Made by a program: the position numbers and the translations under genes
Assembly: GCF_016906535.1 (NCBI RefSeq)
Contig: NC_057378.1
Location: 806,001-870,000 of the forward strand
Reading direction: 5' to 3'
Origin: Rhizoctonia solani
Lineage: Eukaryota; Basidiomycota; Agaricomycetes; Cantharellales; Ceratobasidiaceae
DNA length: 64,000 bases
Notes under the pieces: model-generated
What the model saw: only the letters and a program-made list of their open reading frames with translations
What the model was told of the DNA's origin: nothing
The model's database searches: none
Shown: one piece after another, positions 10,246 through 21,198 of the stretch
How positions within the stretch are numbered: the first letter of the stretch is position 1
How the letters are laid out: every line of letters starts with the position of its first letter

Positions 10246-13091
10246 ATGGCTCGGTCAACTGTCGCTCTCTTCACTTTTCGCTCGTTGCTTCGGCATTTGC
10301 TCGAGTCGTTAACTATGAGTTTGATGTGGCCAATGGGCTCATTGCACCAGATGGTGTAACGAGGAACGCAATCCTTGGTGAGGATTTTATCCGACTGGTT
10401 TTACGCTGGTTAGTTGACTCGAACACTTTTAGTCAACGGTCGCTTCCCTGGCCCGTTAATCTCTGCCAACAAGGGAGACACAATCAAGGTCACTGTGCGG
10501 AATAAGCTCTCGGACCCGACTATGCGACGGAGCACCACCATCAGTCACCTTTTCTCTTTCGTCTATCTGATATTCCCATTCAATTCCCCTTGTAGCATTG
10601 GCATGGTCTTTCCAACATCGTACAGCAGAAGACGATGGACCGGCCTTTGTTACTCAGGTATAGCATATCCACTACCCATCATCATCGCATCACTCCCTGA
10701 CTCTGCGGTTCTAGTGCCCGATTCCTCCACAAGAGTCCTACACGTATAATTTGTCCCTCGACGACCAAACTGGCACATATTGGTACCATAGCCATTTGAG
10801 CTCTCAGTATGTGGATGGATTGCGTGGACCCCTTGTCATCTGTATGTCTTCATTTCATTTCATTTAACTTGGAACTGACCATGATTTCGTTCTCTAGATG
10901 TTTGTGGAGTTTATCAAAAGTAATTTGCTACTCGAAGCTAACTGAATTTTAGATCCAAAGGACCCGTATAGAAACTACTACGATGTCGATGATGAGAGTA
11001 CGATCTTTACTCTGGCTGATGGTATCACACGCCGTCGGAGGAAATCATGGCCGCTCACGATGTCTTGAAAACGTAGGTATAACCGTCTATGCGATCCTTT
11101 GCTATTCTGACTATTTCTCTTTAGGATTCCCGATTCTGGTACTATAAATGGGAAAGGCAAATACGATCCTGCTTCTGCGAACAACAACACCGTGCAGCTC
11201 GACAACCTTTACAAACTCAAGGTCAAACGTGGCAAGCGGTACCGTTTGAGATCATCAATGCCTCGGCCATGCTTCGTTCAGGTTTAGCATCCAGGGCCAC
11301 AAGTGCACCATCATCGAGGCCGATGGCATTCTGACCAAACCGATCGAGGTCGATGCGTTTGACATTCTGGCCGGGCAGAGGTACAGCTGCATTGTAAGTT
11401 TGGTTCCGTCTTTGAAATTAAGACCGTGGGGTGTTGGAGGACTAAATATATGCGCTTCGATAGTTGAAAGCCGACCAAGATCCCGACTCGTACTGGATCA
11501 ATGCGCCGATACCAACGTCCTGAACACAAACGTTCAAGCGATGCTCGAATACGACGAAGACAGACGCCCTTCGCACTATCCTTGGAAACCGTTCCTGACC
11601 TGGAGAATCACAAATGAGGTCATCCGGTACTGGCAACACAAGCATGGTTCGCACGGGCACAAGGGCAAGGGACACCACCACAAGGTTCGGGCGATCGGCG
11701 GTGGGTCCGTTTGAATTCAAGGGTCAAGAGTCGCGCGAGCGAGCTTTCGAGAAAGGCCGTTGAATTAGCCGCTGCACTTGTTGCGAACGAGGCAGAGTTG
11801 GACAAGAGGCAGAACCAGGATAACTCGACTGTCGTGTTGGATGAGACTAAGCTTGTTGTAAGTTTTCCTCACTCTCGTTTTTAATGATTATTCGATCTAA
11901 CTAGTATCTCAGCTTTGATTCAACCTGGTGCACCGGGTGGGTCGAGGGATGCCGACGTAGTGGTTCCTTTGGTGTTTGGACTTGTAAGTTACTCGGCATG
12001 ATTAGTCCCGGATAAAAGAAACTGAGTTTAATGGGCACTAGAACTTTGGCACCGGAATGTGGACGATCAACAACATATCCTACTCTCCCCCTGATGTTCC
12101 AACGCTTCTGAAGATCCTAAGCGACAAGGGGCATGTGGACGCATCCGACTTGTACGTCTCTTTCGTGCCTGATCATGCTATCAATGCTCAGAGAATTGCA
12201 GTGCGGCCAACGAGCTCACTATATCCTTCCCAAGAACAAAGTTGTCGAGCTACACATCAAGGGCCAGAGCTTGGGCATCGCCCATCCTATTCACTTGCAC
12301 GGCGTAAGGCTCTCTTACCATTTCCAGCCATTTGTCCCACTGACAATGGAAAATAGCATGCATTTGACGTCGTCCAGTTCGGAAACAACCCTCCCAACTA
12401 TGTGAACCCTCCACGCAGGGATGAACGCTTCTGAAGATCCTAAGCGACAAGGGGCATGTGGACGCATCCGACTTGTACGTCTCTTTCGTGCCTGACCATG
12501 CTATCAATGCTCAGAGAATTGCAGTGCGGCCAACGAGCTCACTTATATCCTTCCCAAGAACAAAGTTGTCGAGCTACACATCAAGGGCCAGAGCTTGGGC
12601 ATCGCCCATCCTATTCACTTGCACGGCGTAAGGCTCCTCTTACCATTTCCAGTCATTTGTCCCACTAACAATGGAAAATAGCATGCATTTGACGTCGTCC
12701 AGTTCGGAAACAACCCTCCCAACTATGTGAACCCTCCACGCAGGGATGTGGTGGGCGCCCGTGACGAAGGAGTTCGTATCCGATTCAGGACTGATAACCC
12801 AGGACCTTGGTTCCTTCATTGGTTTGTCTTATCATTTGCCCTCCTTTATGTTAGCTCATGTTTCTCTTTTTTTTGTATCTATAGCCATATTGACTGGCAC
12901 ATGGACGAAGGATTTGCTAGTAAGTTATCTGTCTACGTGATAAAAACGGGAGACTGACCAAGAATGTGTGTCCAGTGGTATTCGCGGAAGCTCCGGAGGA
13001 CATAAAGAAAGGCTCTCAGAGCGTACGTCCAAACGGTCAATGGAAGAAGCTATGTGAGAAATACGAAAAGTTGCCTGATGAGTTGCAATAA
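10246..13091 (+). CDS. Laccase 1 (secreted multicopper oxidase) with internal duplication
   Basis: Laccase oxidises phenols and lignin- or melanin-type substrates, reducing O2 to water outside the cell. The start [11 protein letters not shown] at 10246 begins a signal peptide (frame broken once) followed by RVVNYEFDV. Copper sites in order: HWHGLFQHR (exon from 10599), YWYHSHLS (about 10780), HPIHLHG (first copy about 12290, second about 12610), and HCHIDWHM, split by an intron at about 12820-12886. It ends LPDELQ, stop 13091. Restored length would be about 570-590 residues, slightly longer than usual, with a His/Lys/Gly-rich insertion near 11640-11690 that also occurs in Rhizoctonia-type laccases. 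Several single-base deletions (about 10270, 11240, 11265) interrupt frames. A 323-bp segment with the type-1 copper loop is duplicated (see repeat entry), so this copy as assembled is unlikely to encode a normal enzyme. Confidence 0.93.
12101..12748 (+). repeat. Tandem 323-bp duplication within laccase 1
   Basis: The unit at 12101-12423, starting AACGCTTCTGAAGATCC and ending CCACGCAGGGATG, is repeated at 12424-12748. The units differ by very few bases: a single T deletion in the first (CTCACTATATCC versus CTCACTTATATCC), a C indel and a few substitutions. Each unit spans the exon with HPIHLHG plus two introns and the exon reading [18 protein letters not shown]. The near identity means either a very recent duplication or an assembly error between haplotypes. 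Confidence 0.95.
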
Positions 13092-14561
13092 AGGCTGTAG
13101 CGAACTCAGTCGCGTTTGTGATTCTTAGGCATGATTTGGACTTTATTTGGGACAATTATCGGACTATGGACTTGTTACACCCTCACTCACTGTGTCCTTC
13201 ATTGGAGTACCTATACGTTGTTTATATTAGTGGATTACGGAATGCCAGATGTAGTCAGTCTTTGCATATTTAAAGTATCGCACGGGAGACCGGGTGATCA
13301 TAAGATTCAGCGAGCCTATTTGGGGGTTACCCTATTCGGCCGAACCCGCTGTTGTTCCTTGGTTTGTGGAGTCTAGAAGTGATCAAATTGGGGGTACTTG
13401 TCTCCAATACTGTACAAAGCCAGTTGAAGAGTCCAGTAGGTAATGTCTCGGGCTGTCTGGAGGGCTACGCCGTTAAAATAGAAATTTTTGCACTAGTGGC
13501 GTGGCCGAGTGGTTATTTTTATGTCATACTTGTCCCATTCTGGTCTTGTCCGTGCCGAGAAGGTCATTCTATTTCGATAGGCCGATACACTTACCCCGCA
13601 ATAGCATTGTAAATTACCCTTAAGTTGATTACGCCAGGAAAGCACAGGGCTAATTCGGAACAAGGCGAATGAATTTAAGGCTATTCATTCGATAGTCATG
13701 GTAGTTTCGCCCATGAAACCGTTAACCTTGATCAGTCAATTTACTTGAATTCGATGGACAGCAGACCGAAAATCCGTCAGAGCGCGCGCCTCCCTAGCGC
13801 AGTTCCAATAGCAAACCGGACTCGGGGCAAGGGTAATCATTCAATATTTCTTCTAGATCTAGTACATGCCACACACCTCTATTGCAGTTCGAGAGCGCAA
13901 CAGGACTTGGCAGGAACAAATAAAATCTCACGCGATGATCGTGCTTGGAATGACTCTCGAACCTGTCTTCGATCAAACTTTTTGGGGGAGTAATTTCCAA
14001 AGTCTCGGTCCCGAGCATTCATTCGCCAATGCTCATGTGTTTTAGGACTGGTATTCTCTATACAAAATATAGGATGGCTGCCAAGCACAATCAGACAAGG
14101 ACCAGATGGGGAGTTTCGATGATCAGGCCGATAATCGAGCGGGATGGATTGGAGCCGTGGGATGGTGGACGCCGCCGAAAACCGGGCGGTAGTCAATGTA
14201 GAGCAGCCCTCGGATTACTCATCAAAGTTATGGGGTCACAATCCATGCCAACTACCAGATACCATAATACCGATAGCAAAGTCAGTGCCATTTCTAGCAG
14301 TAACGAGGTACGCGGGCTCTGATAGAAACCAACATGCTCGCTGATCCGTGAGGGGCATATCGCTAATTTTGGGCACGAGACAATGGATATTACATAGCAC
14401 GACGTCAAACCTCTGGCGCCCGCCCACAGAAAGAGATATGTTCACCGCCTTGACGTTTTTTGTTACTTGAGTTTGTTACGAGATGATATAAAAAGACACG
14501 GAGACTGACACAACGTTCATCATCCCTTCTGGGTTTTCGTCTCGGTCTCGGTCTGCCTCTG
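13092..14561. other. Gene-free spacer between two laccases
   Basis: This is about 1.47 kb with no recognisable protein. Two tRNA-like fragments (a box-A-like motif at 13502-13515 and an initiator/elongator-Met-like 5' stretch at 13788-13803) lack the rest of a tRNA and are not called. The last 100 bp should hold the laccase 2 promoter and include TATA-like TGATATAAAAAG at 14482-14493. Confidence 0.5.
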
Positions 14562-17028
14562 ATGGGCCCAACACTTTCCTTGTCTCTCTGTCACTCTTTG
14601 CTTCTGCCGTCCTTGCGCGCACCGTCGAGTACAAATTGACAATCAGCAACGGAACTATAGCTCCCGATGGTTTCCAACGTATGGCTACTTTGGGTGCGTA
14701 TTCATCGTGCACCAGCGAGCTTTGTGTCTGACCACTTGCTTAGTGAACGGGGGGTATCCCGGTCCTCTCATTTTCGCTAACAAGGGAGACACCTCAAGAT
14801 CAATGTCGTAAACAAAACTCAAGGATCCAAGCATGTATCAGACCACTTCCATCGTACGTTTTCCTCGTTTCTACCAATACATTGTTGGCTGGAACCCCTT
14901 CTATAGCACTGGCACGGTCTTCTCCAACATCGAAACGCAGATGATGATGGTCCTGCGTTTGTCACTCAAGTAAGTTCTCGAGCAATCAATTTCAGCTTCT
15001 TGTTGATTGTTGTCAGTGTCCGATTATTCCGGAAGCCTCGTATACTACACTATCCCTCTGGAAGATCAAACCGGAACATACTGGTACCACAGTCATTTGA
15101 GGTCAATACGTTGATGGACTTCGAGGTCCGCTGGTAATCTGTAAGTGTCATGGTTTAGTCTAGGAAACCCAACGATTCTAACACGACATTTATTCACAGA
15201 TGGTTTGTCTTCACACAATTCAGCCTTTTGTACTTCCGCTCCTAACTTAATCTCTCGCAGACCCCAAAGACCCTCATAGGCATCTGTATGATGTTGACGA
15301 CGAAAAGACTGTGCTGATCATCGGTGATTGGTATCACTCGTCGTCAAAGGAAATCCTCGAGTCTAGGAACATTACTAGACAGTAAGCTGACCTCGAACAC
15401 TCTCTAAAGTGTTTTTTTTTCTTATTCTGTTTGCTTCCAGACGACCGGATTCTGGTACGATCAACGGCAAAGGTCGATTCGATCCTGATACCATGCCCGC
15501 AAATTCCGACACTCTATACACGCTCAAGGTCAAGCATGGAAACGCTATCGCCTACGCATCATCAATAGCTCGGCGATCGCCTCGTACCGAGTCGACATAC
15601 CAAGCCATAAGATGACAGTCATTGCGGCCGACGGTGTCTCGACTCAGCCTTACAAGGTCGACAGGTTTGATATTCTGGCAGGACAGCGCATAGATGTAGT
15701 CGTAAGTCTCCCACCCCAACCAGTGCTCTCCATTGAACTTGCATGCTGATCACGAGCTCCTAGTTGGAGGCGAACCAAGAACCCGATGCGTACTGGATCA
15801 ATGCTCCCATGACCAACGTCGCGAACAAGACTGCCCAAGCGCTGCTCGTTTACGAGGAAGACCCGCGGCCACCCCACCCTCCCAAGGGGCCATACCACAA
15901 GTGGGAGGTCTCTGAGGAGATTATCAGGTATTGGAAGCACAGGCACGGGCACCACGGGCGCAGTATAGTGTCTGTTCAGGAAGGCATCAAGCCCAGGATG
16001 ATTGAGGGCGGTCATGTTGCATACTCCATGGGCGCGACTTTGTCAAGCGCCAGAATGGGACTAGTGCCAATACCACGACTCCGGTTATCATGGATGAAGC
16101 TAAACTAGTTGTAAGTGCTTGTTCTCATGGCCCCTTGAGTGTTTGATCTTTAATCGACCTTTGGTTAGCCGCTCGAGAACCCCGGAGCTGCCTGTGGTTC
16201 CAAGCCAGCTGATCTCGTTTTGGATCTACTTTTGGCCTGGTTCGTATAATGTATCATCTACGCATCGATCTTCCTGATTCTAATGGCGCATATAGAACTT
16301 TACTTCGGGTCATTGGATGATCAACGGGATCCCATACGAGTTCCCTAATCTTCCTACTTTGCTCAAGATCCCACTGACAAGGACGCCGTCACTGAATCTG
16401 ATTTGTATGCTCATTTCTGCACTTATCTTCATTCTGCATTATCTCTAACAAATCTCGCATTTAGCACCAAACCGGAGCATACAGTCATACTCCCCAAGGG
16501 CAAGTGCATTGAATTCAATATCAAGGGAACTTCGGGATGGGCATCTTGCACCCTATCCACCTCCACGGCGTGAGTATCCATCATACAGTGTCATTTCGTT
16601 TATGTATGCTCACTCTAAAATTCAGCATACTTTTGATGTTGTCCAATTTGGTAACAACACACCCAACTATATCAATCCTCCTCGCAGGGACACGGTTGGT
16701 TCCCTTGATTCGGGCGTGAGGATTCAGTTCAAGACGGATAATCCAGGACCGGTTCTTGCATTGTGTGTGTTCAGACTATCATTTTGCGTTCGGGGGTCAT
16801 ACTGACTGGTTTTTCCTGAAGCCATATCGATTGGCATCTCGAAGAAGGTTTCGCAAGTGAGTATCAACTTGGCCACTATCATCAGATTCATTATTAACGT
16901 GTATGCGTCCAGTGGTATTTGCTGAAGCACCTGAAGCCATCAAGCAAGGTCCAAACAGCGTCCCTGTGGACCAGCAGTGGAGGGACTTGTGCAGAAAGTA
17001 CGAAACCCTACCGCCGGGCTTCTTGTAG
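14562..17028 (+). CDS. Laccase 2 (secreted multicopper oxidase), frameshifted
   Basis: This is the second laccase in the same orientation, 1.5 kb downstream of the first. The start region near 14562 encodes a degraded signal peptide, then VSLSLFASAVLARTVEY. Copper motifs: HWHGLLQHRNADDDGP (about 14908), YWYHSHLR (about 15080), [17 protein letters not shown] (split by an intron near 16570-16625) and CHIDWHLEEGFA (about 16824). The stop is at 17028 after YETLPPGFL. Cysteines, copper His residues and a His/Gly-rich insert (about 15930) match the laccase family, and the sequence strongly resembles Rhizoctonia laccases in my memory. At least five single-base deletions break exons (about 14792, 15043, 15105, 15542, 16030), each restored by one base. 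This looks like assembly error more than ancient decay because splice sites and copper ligands are intact. Confidence 0.92.
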
Positions 17029-17472
17029 ACTCCTCGTCGTACTATGACCAGGCCTTCCTTCTACTTTTTGCGTTCGCTTTGATCTGAGCTTGAGCTTGGA
17101 CTTTTTCTCTTTTTTTGGAGTATAACCGAAACAGTTGCCGAGCTTGGGGTTCCAGCCGAACATTTCTTGTTGTCGGGTCCCCTTTGGTGTCATTCTTTTG
17201 TACTATATTTGTTCGAATCCATTATCTTTGACTTCGAGTCTCGTACCGGGCTGTATTGGCTTGTACCAATTGAGCCATGGTCAATATGAGCAATTCCATA
17301 AGAGCTGAATCAACAAAGACCAATCATCATACTATATATTATGTGGCAAGTAAGTCTATGCCGCCTTACGAGTACAGTAAGTAAATAAAGAATCAAGAAA
17401 CCCTGGTATGTAACCTGTCTGTGTGAGTTCCAACGTTGTCTTCCAATATCTAAATCGGATATAAATGACCAC
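17029..17472. other. 3' spacer between laccase 2 and PfkB kinase
   Basis: This is a convergent intergenic region of 444 bp with no gene seen. It would carry both 3' UTRs. Confidence 0.4.
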
Positions 17473-19255
17473 CTAATCTTCGAACCAACCGACTTCCTCC
17501 ATGGCCCTTGCCAAGCCCTCAAACCCCCGTCTCCGAATTTTGCGACCGACCATCTCGGTACCAAATCTGTTCAATTCACTTGTGGTGAGTAAGAGTGAGG
17601 GATACGAATGTATTGGCTTACTAAGGCATTCTTCAAGCCTCATTCCCTTCTCAGCATCGGGACCGGTAAATGATGTAAGCCTGGAGAGTAAGGCGCTCCA
17701 GGCAGAAGCCTACGCGACAGCGCGAATATCATTCCTAAATGAGCCAGATTGGTCAATGGGTGTTTGACTCTAACGGCTCGAGTCGACTTACCAGCCGCGA
17801 ACGCGTCTCCTGCGCCAGCCTCTTCTATGACGTCTTGTCTCGTACCCATGGTTGAAGTCGTACCGCCATAGAAGGGTGCCAAGACGCGCCGGTTATTGTC
17901 CTCTCATCGTCTGACGAAGAAGATGAAGGTGTAGGGGACGACCGGCCTACCAAAAGGTCAGATAATACGGCCGAGGCACAAGGACTCTTTACGACGTACG
18001 CACGCTCTCGGGGTACATTTTACCCAATCGTCTCCTTCGCCAGTGGTACCTCTGGAACGAGAGTGACCGTGCTTCGATTTAGTGCTTTGGCCAAGCGAGC
18101 CACTGCCGCTGGCGCTCGGAGCAACTGGAACGTCCGGTCGGTCCCCGAATTCAGAGTAGAATGGGGTGCCGCTTCGGACAGATTCCCAAAGACTGGCGCT
18201 TAAGCTTTCTGCTGTGCGGTGAGTACCTCGAGGATCGGGTACAAATGGACTGGACTGATAGAAAATATTAATAGCTAAATAAGATTCGAACGGCGAAAAC
18301 GATTACTGAAAGTACTCCTTGGTTGGTATGCTAAGCATGGCACATCCAGACTGACCCCACTCGACACATAAAAGTGCGTGGGGTGCTGAAATACGAGCCA
18401 TTGCAAGTAAAAAGGGCCGAGGCGCTGTATTCTTGGGCCTGATCGTTCGACTTTGGTCAAATCGAGTACTAGAAGAAACTTTGTACTTACACTTGCATAT
18501 GCATGTCTAGCTGCCTTTCGTCAGTCTTGTATTGCTATCAACAGGAAAGCAACTTACGAAAAGAAAACAACATCGGCATGTTTATGAGCTGCCGCACAAA
18601 AAAGGGTCAAACGGTTGATTCTCAAAGGCATTGAGACCTGCTCACGGCTTCTTGACCTTGCCTTCCCGGACGAGATATTTCCACGCTAAAGACTATTCCT
18701 CCATCCTCGCTCTTGAGCAAGTCCGTCGAGACCAGTGAGGTTGCTGAGTGTAGTTTGAACTGTTCGCCCCTGGTGGTAACTAAGTCAATGGCTATTAGCA
18801 GCGCGGCCAAAACTGCGAACCCACTTCGAAATGTAACCATTCGAATGGTGCCTGAGATAAGTCTGGTTCTACACCATTGATGGAGTTGGAGGGCTGAGGA
18901 GGGGAGCAACAAGTCGTACAAATCGTCGTGCAATATGTCCGGTATCGGATTATGGTTCACTACTGATTTCGTGCCATGTCTAAACAAAGACACGTCACGT
19001 CGCGTCTATCGGCCTTCGGACTGGGGCTTACTTGCACACATGATATAGGCCGCTGGTACGCCGCTAGCATCCCTGCGAGCACACAGCCTGGTGTTTACAT
19101 TTGCTGTTTCGAGCTCTTTCAGCATTGCTTCTCCTCTGGACCACTCCCTACTGGTGCAACCAGATACGCGGCAACATGGCTAAACTGGGCAAGGACGGTT
19201 AAAACGGTTGCGCTGCTCCCCTCTCTTCTTCTAACAGAGGCTATGATGTGAGTCC
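17473..19255 (-). CDS. PfkB-family (ribokinase-like) sugar kinase, frame-interrupted
   Basis: This is an ATP-dependent kinase of the ribokinase/ketohexokinase superfamily. Minus-strand exons read in order: LTVLAQFSHVAAYLVAPVGS (about 19190), ELETANVNTRLCARRDASG (about 19100), VPAAYIMC, KSVVNHNPIPDI (about 18955), GGIVFSVEISRPGRQGQEA (about 18670), ADVVFFS (about 18570), ALLCVEWGQSGCAMLSIPTK (about 18370), and the diagnostic anion-hole/catalytic motif EAGAGDAFAAG (about 17820). The C-terminus reads MVGRKIRRRGFEGLARAM before the stop at 17473. PfkB kinases end with DTxGAGD, whose Asp is the catalytic base; here GAGD is intact. Frame breaks occur at about 18620, 18190 and 17880. The N-terminal GG(N) substrate motif region near 19220 is disturbed, so the start is approximate. 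The substrate is unknown. Confidence 0.7.
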
Positions 19256-19815
19256 TGTTATACACCAAGCTCGTCAATGGACCCAAATATTAGTCCCCGG
19301 AGGTTGGTCAGCATCAGTACTATATAGTACCCCAGACTCCTAAAGAAAAAGCGGCACACGCGCTCAAGCTCAGGAGCGGTTTTTTTTTCTTAATTTTTTT
19401 TTTACTCTCAAATAGTTTGAAAACTAAACCTTATAATTAACTTCGTCTTGAGAATCAGTTGTCCAGTAACATATAATTTTCCCCTTCCTTAACCCAACAT
19501 ATTCTCGTAGTTCCCATAGCAGGCCATGGGTCACTCAAATTCTTTCACCAGTGTAATTCGAGATACCCAATGATATGTGCTCATATCAGAGTATGTGGTG
19601 GGTGCTGATTAGTATTACTGGACCATGTTATAGTCGTTCATACCAATAGTTTTGTAAGGCTCTCTCCGGTCATTGGATGATCAAAGAGTAAGAACATGCC
19701 ATTGATATCGATTATTTGCAAGAAACAGTATCTCATTTCGTTATCAGGATTGGCATGTGTAGAATAAAGGCAATCCTGATATATCCATTGACACATTAAC
19801 GGGTTAGATTTACCA
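19256..19815. other. Spacer, no gene seen
   Basis: About 560 bp, including a T-rich run at 19380-19402 interrupted only by two short non-T blocks. It lies upstream of the PfkB gene and downstream of the minus-strand kinase gene, so it may hold the PfkB promoter. Confidence 0.4.
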
Positions 19816-21185
19816 TTATTCTCTACCAACTGAAACAGGTAATTCGGCGACTATTTCTTTCAACTTGAAGAAATGTCAGATAACAAACCAATGGGCGCAT
19901 ATATTCACTTACTTTGCTTCCCACTTCGGCGACCGTAGGACGCTTCGCTGGGTCCATGTCCCAACATTGCGTAAGCAAGCTCCATGTGAGATTGGCCCAC
20001 CTGTCCTGTAGTGGGAAATGTTGATGAGATCTCTCGGGTAAATTCCCACTCATCAGGGCTCCGAAAACTGCGTGTTCCGTTTTGTCAGCCCATGGGATAC
20101 TTCCGGTCACGATCTCCTGTAAGAGGCTTTGAGTATATGCAGTCCCGAATTCGCTGAGTCTGGTAACGCACGAGAATTGTCTACAGTGGGTTGAGCCTTT
20201 TATGAAGCATTCTATTTTATCAGAAACAACGAAAACATACCATTCCGAGTGAGTACACATCCGAAGCGGGTTTCTTGGACACCTCCTCGTCCGTAAACAG
20301 TTCGGGTGCCTAAAAGCAACGTAAACTATCGTGTAATAAGTGTACGGCCAAAACTTACTGCCCAACGCGATGTATATTCAGAAGGAACATACTCGAACTG
20401 AAGTTCACTATCCGGGTTGATAATTGTCGCCTGACCAAACCCGCAAATTCTTGGAATTCCTCGTCTGAAATTAGAATTTTCCCCTAAGGTGCCATTCCAT
20501 CTATATAAGCATAACGAAAATAATTGGGCGATCAAATACCTACTCCCTTGATATCCCCATGTATCTACATTATCGATAATTGGCTAATAGGACCTGGAAT
20601 AGAATTGATAGACTAACTCACTATTCCGACACTGTGCATGTAAGACAGACCTTCGGTAACTTGAGCGCACTATTATAATGTGATTAGGTGCTATTTCAGT
20701 ACTAGTGCATTCATTAAACTGTTCACAGATCTCACGAGATTGAGGCGATCCCTAGTCGATGGCATGTGGCCACGTCTCATATAATCCTGAAAGTTACCGT
20801 TATTCATCCAAGGTGACACCATTGCAAGGTTGTTCCGATATACGGCGGCTCCTAAGTGGAAGAATATTGGGATGATTCAGATTCGACCAAATATACAACT
20901 CGTATATTCCTGACTTGGTTTGTGGAGTCAGGATAACTCTTTTAAATTAGATTATTTTCATTACTCACTAAGCTACGTTTGTTAGTCTTATCTTCTTTGT
21001 ACCCGAACTCGGGTAGCAACATCTTGACGGCGACTTGGGTGCCATTATTGAGCCACGTCGTACAGACATTGGAACGTGAGCCATGCGCCACTGAGGATAA
21101 GCCTCTATTTGGTAAATTGAGCCTTAGGGTTGTATCTGTGATGTTATGATCAATAAGGAACCGAAGTGATTCGTCAATAGACTGA
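19816..21185 (-). CDS. TKL-type protein kinase domain, DFG Asp lost
   Basis: Exons on the minus strand build a complete kinase fold: the N-lobe reads NNGTQVAVKMLLPEFG with the ATP-binding Lys (about 21020), LWSNLNHPNILPL-like sequence (about 20890), LSYMHSVGI followed after an intron by HGDIKG (catalytic loop, about 20560), RICGFGQATII (about 20450), a TSRWAAPELF-type activation segment (about 20360), SLGMTILEIVTGSIPWADK (about 20110), and WDMDPAKRPTVAEVGSK (about 19960). It ends LKEIVAELPVSVG, stop 19816. The fold is typical of the tyrosine-kinase-like kinases expanded in mushroom-forming fungi. The magnesium-binding DFG is GFG here, so catalysis is doubtful although the HGD Asp is kept. It probably forms one polypeptide with the domain encoded just upstream (21199-22810). 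Confidence 0.75.
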
Positions 21186-21198
21186 GGTAGATGTGAGT

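Noticed and set aside
13502..13515. TGGCCGAGTGGTTA, like box A of a tRNA-Leu or tRNA-Ser gene
   Set aside because: No anticodon stem, no B box and no matching acceptor stem follow within 100 bp; only a short fragment or chance match.
13788..13803. GCCTCCCTAGCGCAGT, like the 5' end of an elongator tRNA-Met
   Set aside because: The sequence diverges immediately after it and has no CAU anticodon loop or T-arm.
14562..17028. Calling laccase 2 a true pseudogene
   Set aside because: All breaks are one-base losses with intact splice sites and copper ligands, and the same error type hits essential genes; assembly error is the better explanation.
17200..17290. Minus-strand tRNA-like phrases TGGCTCAATTGGTA and GGATTCGAAC
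   Set aside because: The implied T-stem and acceptor stem do not pair, so no cloverleaf forms.
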